Positions 49,320-58,201 of a stretch of DNA of 64,000 nucleotides are shown one piece after another (position 1 is the stretch's first letter; the number at the start of each line of letters is the position of its first letter). A model generated the notes under the pieces. That model searched no databases. It had not been told where the DNA came from and saw only the letters and a program-made list of their open reading frames with translations. A program made the position numbers and the translations under genes. The stretch lies in the NCBI RefSeq assembly GCF_030269605.1, contig NZ_BSTQ01000004.1:372001-436000 (forward strand), written 5' to 3'. Source of the DNA: Lentzea sp. NBRC 105346. Lineage in GTDB: Bacteria > Actinomycetota > Actinomycetes > Mycobacteriales > Pseudonocardiaceae.

Positions 49320-49817
49320 ATGGACAAGAGATACCGAAATCTCCCCACCGCCGAGCTGGAGAGCCTCCTGCGCAGGCCGGACACTTCGCCCGCGGAGCAG
49401 CAGCTGATCTCCAGCGAGCTGGACCGGCGATACACCGAGGAGTGGCTCGGTCCGCAGGAACCGGTTGTGACACCGCAACCCGTCGCGCCGCCGCCGCAAC
49501 CCGTTGCGCCGCCACGACAGCCTTACACGCCGCCACCGCAGGCCGCGCCGCCCGGCCCCGTGGCGCCGGCACCGGTTCCGGCCGCCCCGAAGAAGTCGTC
49601 GGCAGGGCAGGCGCTGGCTGGGTGCGTGGTGGCGTTCCTGGTCGTGATCGCCGCCGGTGTGGTGCTGGCGATCATCAACGGCTCGTCCAGCGAACCCCAG
49701 ACCGGCAACGTCTGTTACGTCCAAGGGGGATCGTGCCCGCTCGCCGCGGCGGTGCCGCGCGGAAGTTCCTGCTACTGCACCGACGGCTTCAACACCGCGT
49801 ACGGGGTCGTCGGCTAG
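49320..49817 (+). CDS. Pro-rich single-pass membrane protein with a cysteine-containing outer tip
   Basis: A 165-residue protein: a short helical cytoplasmic segment (NLPTAELESLLRRPDTSPAEQ), a Pro/Ala/Gln-rich linker of ~50 residues (QPVAPPPQPVAPPRQPY), one transmembrane helix (AGCVVAFLVVIAAGVVLAII, residues ~100-119) and a 45-residue outer tip with four cysteines (NVCYV, GSCPLA and SSCYCTDGF). ATG 2 nt after the preceding stop. Looks like a membrane anchor or sensor for the coiled-coil protein; that is inference. Its 3' end overlaps the next, convergent gene by 4 bp. Confidence 0.75.
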   Translation: MDKRYRNLPTAELESLLRRPDTSPAEQQLISSELDRRYTEEWLGPQEPVVTPQPVAPPPQPVAPPRQPYTPPPQAAPPGPVAPAPVPAAPKKSSAGQALAGCVVAFLVVIAAGVVLAIINGSSSEPQTGNVCYVQGGSCPLAAAVPRGSSCYCTDGFNTAYGVVG

Positions 49818-50662
49818 TCCCGGAGGGTCCTGCGCAGCGCCTCGGCGATGGAACGCCCGTCGCCGCCGTCGAGCGCCGCGTAGAGCAACGCCTGCACCGA
49901 CTCGGCGAAGATCTCGCCGCCGTAGGCGGACTCGTCGCCGGTGCCCGCGGTGTGCTGCGCGAATCCCGATGTCAGCGCGGAGAGCATCGTGCTGAGCTTC
50001 TTGGCCGTCATACCGGGACGGAACCGGACGTTCAGCAACCGCAGGCCTTCCTCGTAGACCGGCACCCAGCGTTCGGAATAGGCGTCGAGCAGTTGCTGAT
50101 AGGCCGCCGTCGCAACGTCCTTCCACTTGGCGTCGATGGTCAGCGAGAGCTGGAACAGCCAGTACTTCGCCAACCGCGTGCGCATTCTCAGATCGTGCTT
50201 GGCGATTCGGGCCACCATGTCGCCGAGCTCGATCTGGCCCGTGCGCACCTTCGGCAGTTCGGCGAGTGCCTTGCGCGGGCCGTAGTCGAGGAAATGGCTC
50301 CACCTCGGGGCCGTGCACGTGTACTTCACGAGGCACATGAAGAAGTTCGCCGTGCCACCGAGTCCGGGCCAGCGGTCCTTGAACCCGCCGTCGCCGACGC
50401 GCACTTTGTACGGGAGTTCAGCGGCCGCCTGCGCCGCGCGTTTCACGACGATGCCGCGGGTGAGGCGGGCGCCGGCGAGCTCGTCGCGGCTGTGCCTGCT
50501 GCGGCCGGAGAGCTGGTCCTCGACCTCCCGCAGGCCGCCTTCGAGGAACAGCATCGTGGTGACGTAGACGCGGCGTTTCGGATTGTGCGGATCAGCGAGG
50601 CTCGGCCGGGAAATGTGCGCCCCGAACACGGCCGGCCAGTCGACTTCGTCGTTGAAGTTCAT
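49814..50662 (-). CDS. Hypothetical helical protein
   Basis: A 282-residue protein from the ATG at 50662. It appears wholly alpha-helical and soluble, with segments such as DEVDWPAVFGAHISRP, GLGGTANFFMCLVKYT and LRMRTRLAKYWLFQLSLTID. No family recognised. The start is uncertain: a TTG at 50683 adds seven residues, and the frame stays open with protein-like sequence for about 100 bp upstream, so the true N-terminus may be longer. The 162-bp spacer before the next gene holds nothing else I can identify. Confidence 0.6.
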   Translation of the reverse strand: MNFNDEVDWPAVFGAHISRPSLADPHNPKRRVYVTTMLFLEGGLREVEDQLSGRSRHSRDELAGARLTRGIVVKRAAQAAAELPYKVRVGDGGFKDRWPGLGGTANFFMCLVKYTCTAPRWSHFLDYGPRKALAELPKVRTGQIELGDMVARIAKHDLRMRTRLAKYWLFQLSLTIDAKWKDVATAAYQQLLDAYSERWVPVYEEGLRLLNVRFRPGMTAKKLSTMLSALTSGFAQHTAGTGDESAYGGEIFAESVQALLYAALDGGDGRSIAEALRRTLRD

Positions 50663-50845
50663 CGCGATTTCATGCCAGCACAAGACGATGCCGCGCGCAA
50701 CGTCCTGAAGCGGACGATGCGCGCGGCTCGTTCCCGGCGCTTCACTGGGAGCGGGCCTCGATCAGCCGGGAGGAACGTCGGATGTTGTTGTTCGTACGGG
50801 TCGCGGAAGTGTTGTCCGTTGTCTTGTTCGCCGCGGTGTGCGCGC

Positions 50846-51847
50846 TCAGGCGGTCAACTGATGCTCGAGGTCGGCGAGGACCTCGTTGGCGGCGAGGACG
50901 CCGAGGCCGAGGAACCAGGTCTCGTCGGTGACCGGCTTGGCGTGACCCGCCTTGACCGCTGCCAGGCCGGCCCACAGCGGGCCACCGAGCACGGCCGCCT
51001 GAGCGGTCTTGCTGGTGTCGCCGTAGTTGGCGTACAGGATGAAGTCGCCGTCGGCCTTGCCGATCTCCTCGGTGCTCACCTCGACGGCCAGGTCGTCCTT
51101 CTGTGACACCTCGGGCTGCGGGATCTTCGCGTCGATCAGGAGGGTGCCGATGAAGGACTTCTTGGCGTAGAGGCGGGTCTTGCCCGGCATGAAGCGCAGC
51201 ATCGTGACGGTCGGGCGCTTGCCGAGCTTCTGCTCGATCTTCCTGCCGGTCTCCTCGGCCCGCTTGGTGTAGTCCTCCAGCATCTTCGCGGCCTCTTCGA
51301 CCTTGTCCAGCGCCGCGGCGTTGAGCTGGAAGTTCTCCTTCCAGGTGTAGCCGGGACGCACGGAGAAGACGGTCGGTGCGATCGCGGAGAGCTTCGGGTA
51401 CTGGGCCTCCGCGCGCAGCCGCGAGCCGAGGATCAGGTCCGGCTTCAGCTTGGTGATCGTCTCCAGGTTGAGGCTGGTGATGCTGCCGACGTTCTCCGGC
51501 TGCCCGGCCTTGTCGCCGACGTACCTCGGCATGGTGGGCGAGCCGTCGGTGTATGCGATGCCGACCGGCTTGATGCCGAGGGCGACGACGTTGTCCAACT
51601 CGCCGGTGTCGAGCACGATCACCCGTTCGGGCTTCTTCTCGAGCTTGGTCTCGCCCAGCGCGTGCTTGATCGTGCGCGGGAACTCGCCGGGCTTGGCCTT
51701 CGTGCCGAAGCCGTTGCTGAGCTCGCCCGCCTTGCCGAAGTCCGAGCCGCCCTGGGCGACCGCGGGCTTGTCCGCCGGTGCGCTCTGGCCGCACGCGGCC
51801 AGGCTGAACGCGGCGAGGACCGCGAGCGCCGTTGCTCTCTTCGACAC
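50846..51847 (-). CDS. Iron-siderophore-type ABC transporter substrate-binding lipoprotein
   Basis: A 333-residue FecB/FepB-like protein. Lipoprotein signal ATALAVLAAFSLAACGQ (lipobox Cys19), then two lobes of a class III binding protein: KPERVIVLDTGELDNVVALGIKPVG, LNLETITKLKPDLILGS and IGKADGDFILYANYG. By family it binds a ferric siderophore outside the membrane and passes it to a permease, but no permease or ATPase gene is adjacent. GTG start with GGAGGGAA upstream, and an iron-box-like palindrome lies 32 nt before the start. Confidence 0.9.
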   Translation of the reverse strand: MSKRATALAVLAAFSLAACGQSAPADKPAVAQGGSDFGKAGELSNGFGTKAKPGEFPRTIKHALGETKLEKKPERVIVLDTGELDNVVALGIKPVGIAYTDGSPTMPRYVGDKAGQPENVGSITSLNLETITKLKPDLILGSRLRAEAQYPKLSAIAPTVFSVRPGYTWKENFQLNAAALDKVEEAAKMLEDYTKRAEETGRKIEQKLGKRPTVTMLRFMPGKTRLYAKKSFIGTLLIDAKIPQPEVSQKDDLAVEVSTEEIGKADGDFILYANYGDTSKTAQAAVLGGPLWAGLAAVKAGHAKPVTDETWFLGLGVLAANEVLADLEHQLTA

Positions 51848-51878
51848 GACGTGTTCCCTCCGTCACTACCTGCGCTTA

Positions 51879-51892
51879 TTAGGGTCACCTAA
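51879..51892. promoter_or_regulatory. Candidate iron box (DtxR/IdeR-type)
   Basis: TTAGGGTCACCTAA: TTAGG and CCTAA arms around four bases, between the binding-protein gene (minus) and dhaK (plus). The arms match the outer half-sites of the DtxR-family consensus, but the full 19-bp consensus is only partly met. Iron repression of the binding protein is the expected effect. Confidence 0.5.
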
Positions 51893-51977
51893 CTGTAGCT
51901 GAGGCCTTTCGCCGGTTCCGAATGTCAGACCCCCGGAGTAATAAGGAACACGCGATCAGCGTCGATCGGAGGGCATG

Positions 51978-52979
<1,002 letters not shown>

Positions 52980-52980
52980 C

Positions 52981-53610
52981 GTGGGCTGTACCGCCTCGGA
53001 CGTCATCGCGGCACTGCGGGCCGCCGCCGTGGTGATGGCCGAACACCGCGACGAGCTGGTCAACCTCGACCGGGCCATCGGTGACGCCGACCACGGCGAG
53101 AACATGCGCCGCGGGTTCACCGCCCTGTTGTCCAAATTGGACAGTTCACCGCCGGAAACCCCCGGTGCCGCGCTGAAGCTGCTCGCGACCACGCTGATCT
53201 CGACCGTCGGTGGTGCCGCGGGTCCGTTGTACGGCACGGCTTTCCTGCGCGCGGCCACCGCGGTCGGCGATCTTGCGGAGCTCGACGGCGCGGCGGTCGC
53301 CAAGGCGCTGCACGCGGCGCTGGACGGTGTCGTGGCGCGCGGCAAGGCCGAGGTCGGCGACAAGACCATGGTCGACGCGCTGGTCCCGGCGGTGTCCGCC
53401 GCCGAGGCCGCCGGTGGTGAGGTGGACGCGGTGCTGAAGGCCGCCGCGGACGCCGCCGCGTCCGGGGCGGAGTCGACCGTGCCGCTGGTGGCGCGCAAGG
53501 GGCGCGCGTCCTACCTCGGTGAGCGCAGTGCCGGGCACCTTGATCCCGGGGCCAGGTCGACTTCTCTGCTGCTGCGTTCGTTCGCTGACTCGGCCAGGGT
53601 TGCGCGGTGA
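52981..53610 (+). CDS. dhaL: Dihydroxyacetone kinase subunit DhaL
   Basis: ADP-containing subunit that transfers phosphate to the dihydroxyacetone held by DhaK. A 209-residue all-helical protein with the nucleotide-metal motif AIGDADHGENMRRGF (~residues 37-51), TVGGAAGPLYGTAFLRAA, and VGDKTMVDALVPAV. GTG start. Its stop overlaps the dhaM GTG by four bases. Confidence 0.95.
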   Translation: MGCTASDVIAALRAAAVVMAEHRDELVNLDRAIGDADHGENMRRGFTALLSKLDSSPPETPGAALKLLATTLISTVGGAAGPLYGTAFLRAATAVGDLAELDGAAVAKALHAALDGVVARGKAEVGDKTMVDALVPAVSAAEAAGGEVDAVLKAAADAAASGAESTVPLVARKGRASYLGERSAGHLDPGARSTSLLLRSFADSARVAR

Positions 53611-54314
53611 GGCCCGTCGAGGAGCCGAAGGTCGGCCTGGTGATCGTGTCGCACAGCGAGATGCTGGCGAGCGGCATCGCCGAGCTCGCGACGCAGATGG
53701 CTCCGCAGGTGGACGTGGAAGCCGTCGGCGGCACGCCAGACGGTGGCCTCGGCACCGACTACGACTCCGTGTGCGCGGCCCTGGTCAGTGCGGACTCCGG
53801 TGCCGGCGTCGTGGTGTTGTACGACCTCGGCAGCGCCAAGATGACGGCCGAGATGGCGGTCGAGTCCGCGGACGACCCGGCCCGGTTCGCCCTGGTCGAC
53901 GCCCCTGTCGTCGAGGGCGCCGTGGCCGCCGCCGTCGCTTCGCAGGGCGGCGCGCACCTGCGTGACGTCGCCGCCGCGGCCGTGGGCGCGTCCGGCGAGG
54001 CCCCGGTCCAAGCTGCACCGGCGCGACCGGCCCTGCACCTCGTAACAGACCCGCTGAGCGTGGAGATCGAGCTGACCAACGACGTGGGCCTGCACGCGCG
54101 CCCGGCCGCGCTGCTCGCCCGCACGGTCGCGGAGCTCGACGCGGATGTTCTTGTCCGGTACCGGGATTCCGAGGCGAACGCGGCGAGCGTGCTGGCGCTG
54201 ATGGGCCTCGGCGCGCCGGGCGGGGAGTCCGTCGAAGTCATCGCGACGGGGAAGGACGCGCGGGAAGCCGTACGGCGGATAGAAGAACTGGCGGAGAGGG
54301 GGTTCGATGATTAG
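53607..54314 (+). CDS. dhaM: PTS-dependent dihydroxyacetone kinase phosphotransferase subunit DhaM
   Basis: Phosphorylates the ADP on DhaL using phosphate from the PEP phosphotransferase system. A 235-residue protein with two domains: a mannose-type EIIA (GLVIVSHSEMLASGIAELA, phospho-His ~16) and an HPr domain (LTNDVGLHARPAALLARTVA, His ~160) with the regulatory-Ser region SEANAASVLALM. The EI-like third domain of E. coli DhaM is absent, so it depends on the cell's separate EI. A hairpin follows about 40 nt downstream. Confidence 0.93.
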   Translation: MRPVEEPKVGLVIVSHSEMLASGIAELATQMAPQVDVEAVGGTPDGGLGTDYDSVCAALVSADSGAGVVVLYDLGSAKMTAEMAVESADDPARFALVDAPVVEGAVAAAVASQGGAHLRDVAAAAVGASGEAPVQAAPARPALHLVTDPLSVEIELTNDVGLHARPAALLARTVAELDADVLVRYRDSEANAASVLALMGLGAPGGESVEVIATGKDAREAVRRIEELAERGFDD

Positions 54315-54353
54315 TTGACCGCTGTGTTTGTTTGCGCTTGCTCCGCTCGCGCG

Positions 54354-54392
54354 GCGAGGTCGCCGGAAGTCGATCGTCCGACGCGACCTCGC
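54354..54392 (+). terminator. dha operon terminator hairpin
   Basis: GCGAGGTCG and CGACCTCGC form a 9-bp stem around a 21-nt loop, 40 nt after the dhaM stop. Confidence 0.5.
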
Positions 54393-54517
54393 AATAGCGT
54401 GGCGGTTTGGCGCGGGTGGGGGTCGGCCGAGCGGGTCTTAACCGTTTACTGACTCGATCCGGATGGCGAAGCTCACGGGTATCTCCGCACGTGGGCGTGG
54501 CATAGTCGCCCGCAAGT

Positions 54518-54529
54518 TACCGATAGGTA
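54518..54529. promoter_or_regulatory. TACC-N4-GGTA palindrome upstream of the 3-hydroxyacyl-CoA dehydrogenase
   Basis: TACCGATAGGTA, 28 nt before the GTG at 54558. It has the same shape as the sites before the acyl-CoA dehydrogenase and aldehyde dehydrogenase genes and lies where it could cover the transcription start. Confidence 0.55.
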
Positions 54530-54557
54530 GCTCACGCTTAACCTCTGGAGGTAGGCA

Positions 54558-56333
54558 GTGGCGCGCGAACTCAACACCATTGGTGTGGTCGGTCTCGGCA
54601 CGATGGGTGCGGGCATCGCCGAGGTACTCGCGCGTACAGGGCTGACCGTCAAGGTCGTCGACATCGACGACGCGGGTCTCGCCCGCGGCCTCGGGCACCT
54701 CGCCCACTCCACCGCACGGGCGGTCACCAAGGGCAAGCTGGACGAGTCGGGCAAGGCCGAGCTGCTCGGCCGGATCAGCACGTCGACGACGCTCGCCGAC
54801 CTCGCGGACTGCGACCTCGTGATCGAGGCCGTGCCGGAGCAGATCGAGCTGAAGGCGCAGATCTTCGCCGAGCTCGACAAGATCCTTGCCCCGGAGGCGA
54901 TCCTCGCGTCGAACACCTCGTCGCTGTCGATCACCGAGATCGGTGTCCACACGGGACGGCCGGGCAAGGTCGTCGGCCTGCACTTCTTCAACCCGACGCA
55001 GGTGCTCAAGCTCGTCGAGGTCATCCGCACGGTCGTCACCGAGCCGGACGTGATCACCGACGTGGTGGCGTTCATCGAGCGGCTGGGCAAGACGCCGGTC
55101 GTGATCGGCGACCGCGCCGGGTTCATCGCGAACGCGCTGCTCTTCCCGTACCTGAACCACGCGGTGAAGATGCTGGAGGCGAAGTACGCGACGCGCGAGG
55201 ACCTCGACGCGGCGATGCGCTACGGCTGTGGTTACCCGATGGGCCCGCTGGCGCTGCTCGACCTGATCGGGCTGGACACCGCGTACGAAATCCTCGACAC
55301 GATGTACCACCAGTCCCGCAACCGCCTGCACGCCCCGGCGCCGCTGCTCAAGCAGATGATCACGGCCGGCCTGCTCGGCCGGAAGACCGGCCGCGGCTTC
55401 TACACCTACGACGCCGCGGACTCGCCGACCGTCGTCGCCGACGCGCAGACCCCGGTGAGCTCCGAGGAAGGCGTGCCCGCGCGCGACGTGCAGCGTGTCG
55501 GTGTGATCGGCACCGGCACGATGGCGACCGGCATCGTCGAGGTGTTCGCCAAGCGCGGCTACGACGTCGTGCTGCGGGCCCGCAGCCTGGAGAAGGCCGA
55601 GGGCGCGCTGGGCAAGGTGCGCAAGTCGCTCGACCGCGCGGTGTCGAAGGGCAAGCTCTCCGAGGCGGACCGCGACGCCGTTCTGGGTCGCATCACGCCG
55701 GCCGTCGAGTTCGTCGAGCTCGCGGACTGCGACCTCGTCGTCGAGGCAGTCGCCGAGGAGCTCGCGATCAAGAAGGAGGTCTTCGCGGCTCTCGACGAGG
55801 TGTGCAAGCCCGGCGCCGTGCTGGCCACGACGACGTCCTCGCTGCCCGTCATCGAGTGCGCCGCCGCCACCTCACGCCCCGGCGACGTGGTGGGCCTGCA
55901 CTTCTTCAACCCGGCGCAGGTGATGAAGCTCGTCGAGATCGTCGAGACGATCTCCACCGGAGCCGACGTCGTCGCGACCGCCCGCAAGATCTGTCTCGAC
56001 CTCGGCAAGGTGCCGGTGCACTGCGGCGACGTCGCGGGCTTCATCGTGAACGCGCTGCTGTTCCCGTACCTCAACGACGCGGTGAAGATGCTCGAGGCGC
56101 ACTACGCCGAGGCCGACGACATCGACAACGCCATGAAGGTCGGCTGCGGCCTGCCGATGGGCCCGTTCGAACTGCTCGACGTGGTGGGCCTGGACGTGTC
56201 GCTGGCGATCGAGCGCACGCTGTACCTGGAGTTCCGCGAGCCGGGCTTCTCGCCTGCGCCGCTGCTGGAACACCTCGTGACGGCGGGCCGGCTCGGTCGC
56301 AAGACGGGCAAGGGCTTCCGCGACTACTCGTGA
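54558..56333 (+). CDS. 3-Hydroxyacyl-CoA dehydrogenase, internally duplicated
   Basis: NAD-dependent oxidation of 3-hydroxyacyl-CoA in beta-oxidation. At 591 residues it is two complete ~290-residue dehydrogenases in tandem. Copy 1: GVVGLGTMGAGIAEVLAR, KVVDID, GLHFFNPTQVLKLVEVI. Copy 2 (from ~residue 310): GVIGTGTMATGIVEVFAK, VVLRARS, GLHFFNPAQVMKLVEIV. Both keep the catalytic His and the C-terminal GRKTGRGF/GRKTGKGF motif. In copy 2 the third dinucleotide-loop glycine is Ala and the ribose-binding Asp is lost, so its cofactor use may differ. GTG start with TGGAGGTAGGCA upstream. Confidence 0.94.
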   Translation: MARELNTIGVVGLGTMGAGIAEVLARTGLTVKVVDIDDAGLARGLGHLAHSTARAVTKGKLDESGKAELLGRISTSTTLADLADCDLVIEAVPEQIELKAQIFAELDKILAPEAILASNTSSLSITEIGVHTGRPGKVVGLHFFNPTQVLKLVEVIRTVVTEPDVITDVVAFIERLGKTPVVIGDRAGFIANALLFPYLNHAVKMLEAKYATREDLDAAMRYGCGYPMGPLALLDLIGLDTAYEILDTMYHQSRNRLHAPAPLLKQMITAGLLGRKTGRGFYTYDAADSPTVVADAQTPVSSEEGVPARDVQRVGVIGTGTMATGIVEVFAKRGYDVVLRARSLEKAEGALGKVRKSLDRAVSKGKLSEADRDAVLGRITPAVEFVELADCDLVVEAVAEELAIKKEVFAALDEVCKPGAVLATTTSSLPVIECAAATSRPGDVVGLHFFNPAQVMKLVEIVETISTGADVVATARKICLDLGKVPVHCGDVAGFIVNALLFPYLNDAVKMLEAHYAEADDIDNAMKVGCGLPMGPFELLDVVGLDVSLAIERTLYLEFREPGFSPAPLLEHLVTAGRLGRKTGKGFRDYS

Positions 56334-56378
56334 CCACCCGAGGTGGGCGGTCGCGGTCGTCTTTGGCAGAGTGGGTTC

Positions 56379-56954
56379 ATGAGGCTGGTCCTGTCGGCAG
56401 TGCTGGTGTTGCTCGTCTCGGGCTGTTCCTATGCGGTGCAGGGCAAGCCGGTGGGCGGTGACGTGCTGAACGTGTCGCCGCCGTTCTCCGAGGAACGCCC
56501 CACACCGTCCCCGTCGGACTCCAACGACCCGACCTCGCCGATCGACGGCGAGGCGGGTCGCGTGTGCTCGGTGCTGCAGTGGAAAGACCTGCCCTACAAG
56601 AACACCAACCCGACCGGCCCGCCGACGCAGATCAACTACGACAGCACGTTCGACGAGTCCTGCAAGTGGCAGACCAAGGAAGGCTCGACCGAGGTCGGTG
56701 TCTCGCTGCGGTTCCGCGAGGCCAAGCCGATCACGCTGGAGAAGACGACCGGCACCTACGACGTGAAGGGCCGGAAGGTCACCTACTACGACCGCACCGA
56801 CGATCCCGAGGTGCAGCCGTCGTGCGTGCTCGTCGTGGACTACGCGGGTGGTGGGCTCGGCATCATCGTGATCGACGGCTCGAACAAGTTCGGCTCGATC
56901 TGCGAGCAGGGCAAGCACATCGCCGAGATCATGATGAGCAAGGAGCCCACCTAG
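56379..56954 (+). CDS. DUF3558-type lipoprotein
   Basis: A 191-residue lipoprotein: RLVLSAVLVLLVSGCSYAV (lipobox Cys17), Pro/Ser-rich linker (TPSPSDSNDPTSP), then a domain with spaced cysteines (RVCSVLQWKDLPY, DESCKWQTKE, PSCVLVVDYAG and SICEQGKHIAEI), as in DUF3558 proteins. Function unknown. ATG at 56379 chosen because it begins the signal peptide. A convergent gene ends 4 bp away. Confidence 0.8.
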   Translation: MRLVLSAVLVLLVSGCSYAVQGKPVGGDVLNVSPPFSEERPTPSPSDSNDPTSPIDGEAGRVCSVLQWKDLPYKNTNPTGPPTQINYDSTFDESCKWQTKEGSTEVGVSLRFREAKPITLEKTTGTYDVKGRKVTYYDRTDDPEVQPSCVLVVDYAGGGLGIIVIDGSNKFGSICEQGKHIAEIMMSKEPT

Positions 56955-56958
56955 CCCG

Positions 56959-57519
56959 TCACGGGAAGACGTGCAGCGTGGTCAGGTCGCCCTTGAGTGT
57001 GGTGATCTTGAACGTCGCGCACCTGAGCACCGCGTCGAGGAAGAACGGCTGGTTCCACACCGTCGAGTAGTCCAGCTTCATCCCGGTCTGGTAGCCGCCC
57101 GTGATCTGGCCCTGCACGACCATGCCCTTGTCGGTGATGTCGACGGTCGACGCGGTGAACGAACTGGTCGCCGTCGATCCATCGGTCGCATACCAGGTGA
57201 CGCTGCCGGAGAGCTTCTCGTTGCTGGCCTTGATGCTGCCGAGCAACAGCAGGCACTTGGCGTCGGCGGAGCCGTTCACGGTCACGCTCGCTCTGTCGAA
57301 GGTGACCTCGGGGTTCTCGGGGAGACACTTGGTGCTGTCGGCCTTGCCACTGAGCGCCTGCTTGGTCTGCAGGATGCCGACACCGGGCTTGAAGTTGACG
57401 CTGGCGGTGTCGCCGACGCAGGTGATCTCACCGGCGGGCGGGGTGTCGGCCTGGGCGCCGATGGGGGTGATCGCGAAGAGCAGAGCGAGTGTTGAAGCGG
57501 CGATTGTCCTTACTCGCAT
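56959..57519 (-). CDS. Secreted protein of unknown function
   Basis: A 186-residue protein with a Sec signal peptide (RTIAASTLALLFAITPIGAQA, likely cleavage near residue 24-25) and a beta-rich mature domain with cysteines in GEITCVGD, STKCLPEN, DAKCLLLLG and VLRCATF. Alternating polar and hydrophobic strands suggest an immunoglobulin- or lipocalin-like sandwich. Not recognised. ATG with GGAGATGGACTC upstream, and a good -35/-10 pair lies 64-92 nt before the start. Confidence 0.8.
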   Translation of the reverse strand: MRVRTIAASTLALLFAITPIGAQADTPPAGEITCVGDTASVNFKPGVGILQTKQALSGKADSTKCLPENPEVTFDRASVTVNGSADAKCLLLLGSIKASNEKLSGSVTWYATDGSTATSSFTASTVDITDKGMVVQGQITGGYQTGMKLDYSTVWNQPFFLDAVLRCATFKITTLKGDLTTLHVFP

Positions 57520-57582
57520 GAGTCCATCTCCTGATTCGGGGGAAAGTGGCGGGGGCCACTGAACCAGGCGTACCTGGCCCGA

Positions 57583-57611
57583 TCAATAGATGCTCGGGCT
57601 ATCAATTTCAA
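57583..57611 (-). promoter_or_regulatory. Promoter of the secreted-protein gene
   Basis: On the minus strand TTGAAA (57611-57606), a 17-nt spacer and TATTGA (57588-57583). It lies in an AT-rich island, unlike most of the window. Confidence 0.55.
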
Positions 57612-57654
57612 GGTGAATTTCGTTACTCACCATTCGGGGGATGTCCACACGGGA

Positions 57655-57849
57655 CTACCCGCAACAGCCGCCCCCACAGCACCCGCCACCGCCCGCGGGC
57701 GCAGCCGCGGTACCCGCGATGCCGGCCATCGACAGCAGCTTGACGGTGTCCTCGTGACCGGCCGGGCACGGCGCCGGATCACCCGACGCGCTCATCGGCC
57801 GGTTGACCTCGAAGGTCGACTCGCAGGACTTGCAGCGGTACTCGTACAT
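57655..57849 (-). CDS. FmdB-family zinc-ribbon protein
   Basis: A 64-residue protein. MYEYRCKSCESTFEV and APCPAGHEDT supply the zinc-ribbon ligands of the FmdB/CxxC_CXXC_SSSS family; the C-terminus is Gly/Cys-rich (GGGGCCGGGCCG). The original FmdB was proposed as a regulator of amidase and formamidase genes; most members are uncharacterised. The start is the ATG at 57849, where the family begins with MYEY. Confidence 0.85.
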   Translation of the reverse strand: MYEYRCKSCESTFEVNRPMSASGDPAPCPAGHEDTVKLLSMAGIAGTAAAPAGGGGCCGGGCCG

Positions 57850-57896
57850 AGGCACGCCCACATTCTGCCCGAGGCCGCGTTGTTACCGTGCTCGTC

Positions 57897-58190
57897 GTGC
57901 CCCGCCGCAACCAACCCAAGCGTGACGAGCCCCGCCAGCTCGGCGGCGGCACCGGCTGGGCGCGCGCCGAGTCCGCCGACGACGGCGTCTGGCTGGTGCG
58001 CAACGTGTCGGGCGCGCAGACCACCAAGACCTACCGATGCCCCGGCTGCGACCACGAGATCCGCCCCGGCACACCGCACGTGGTGGCCTGGCCGGCCCAC
58101 GACTACGGCACGGTCGAGGAGCGCCGGCACTGGCACCAGGGCTGCTGGTCCTCGCGCGGACGGCGAGGGCCCACCGCCCGCAGGTGGTGA
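57897..58190 (+). CDS. Small conserved protein with a probable zinc site
   Basis: A 97-residue protein: basic N-terminus (PRRNQPKRDEPRQLGG), then TYRCPGCDHEIRPGTPHVVAW and HWHQGCW, giving CxxC plus distal His and Cys residues able to hold zinc. Similar small proteins are widespread in actinomycetes, with no known function. GTG at 57897 has TACCGT 7 nt upstream (leaderless); a GTG at 57888 lies within that box. Divergent from the FmdB-like gene. Confidence 0.75.
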   Translation: MPRRNQPKRDEPRQLGGGTGWARAESADDGVWLVRNVSGAQTTKTYRCPGCDHEIRPGTPHVVAWPAHDYGTVEERRHWHQGCWSSRGRRGPTARRW

Positions 58191-58201
58191 GCCCTCGCGC
58201 C

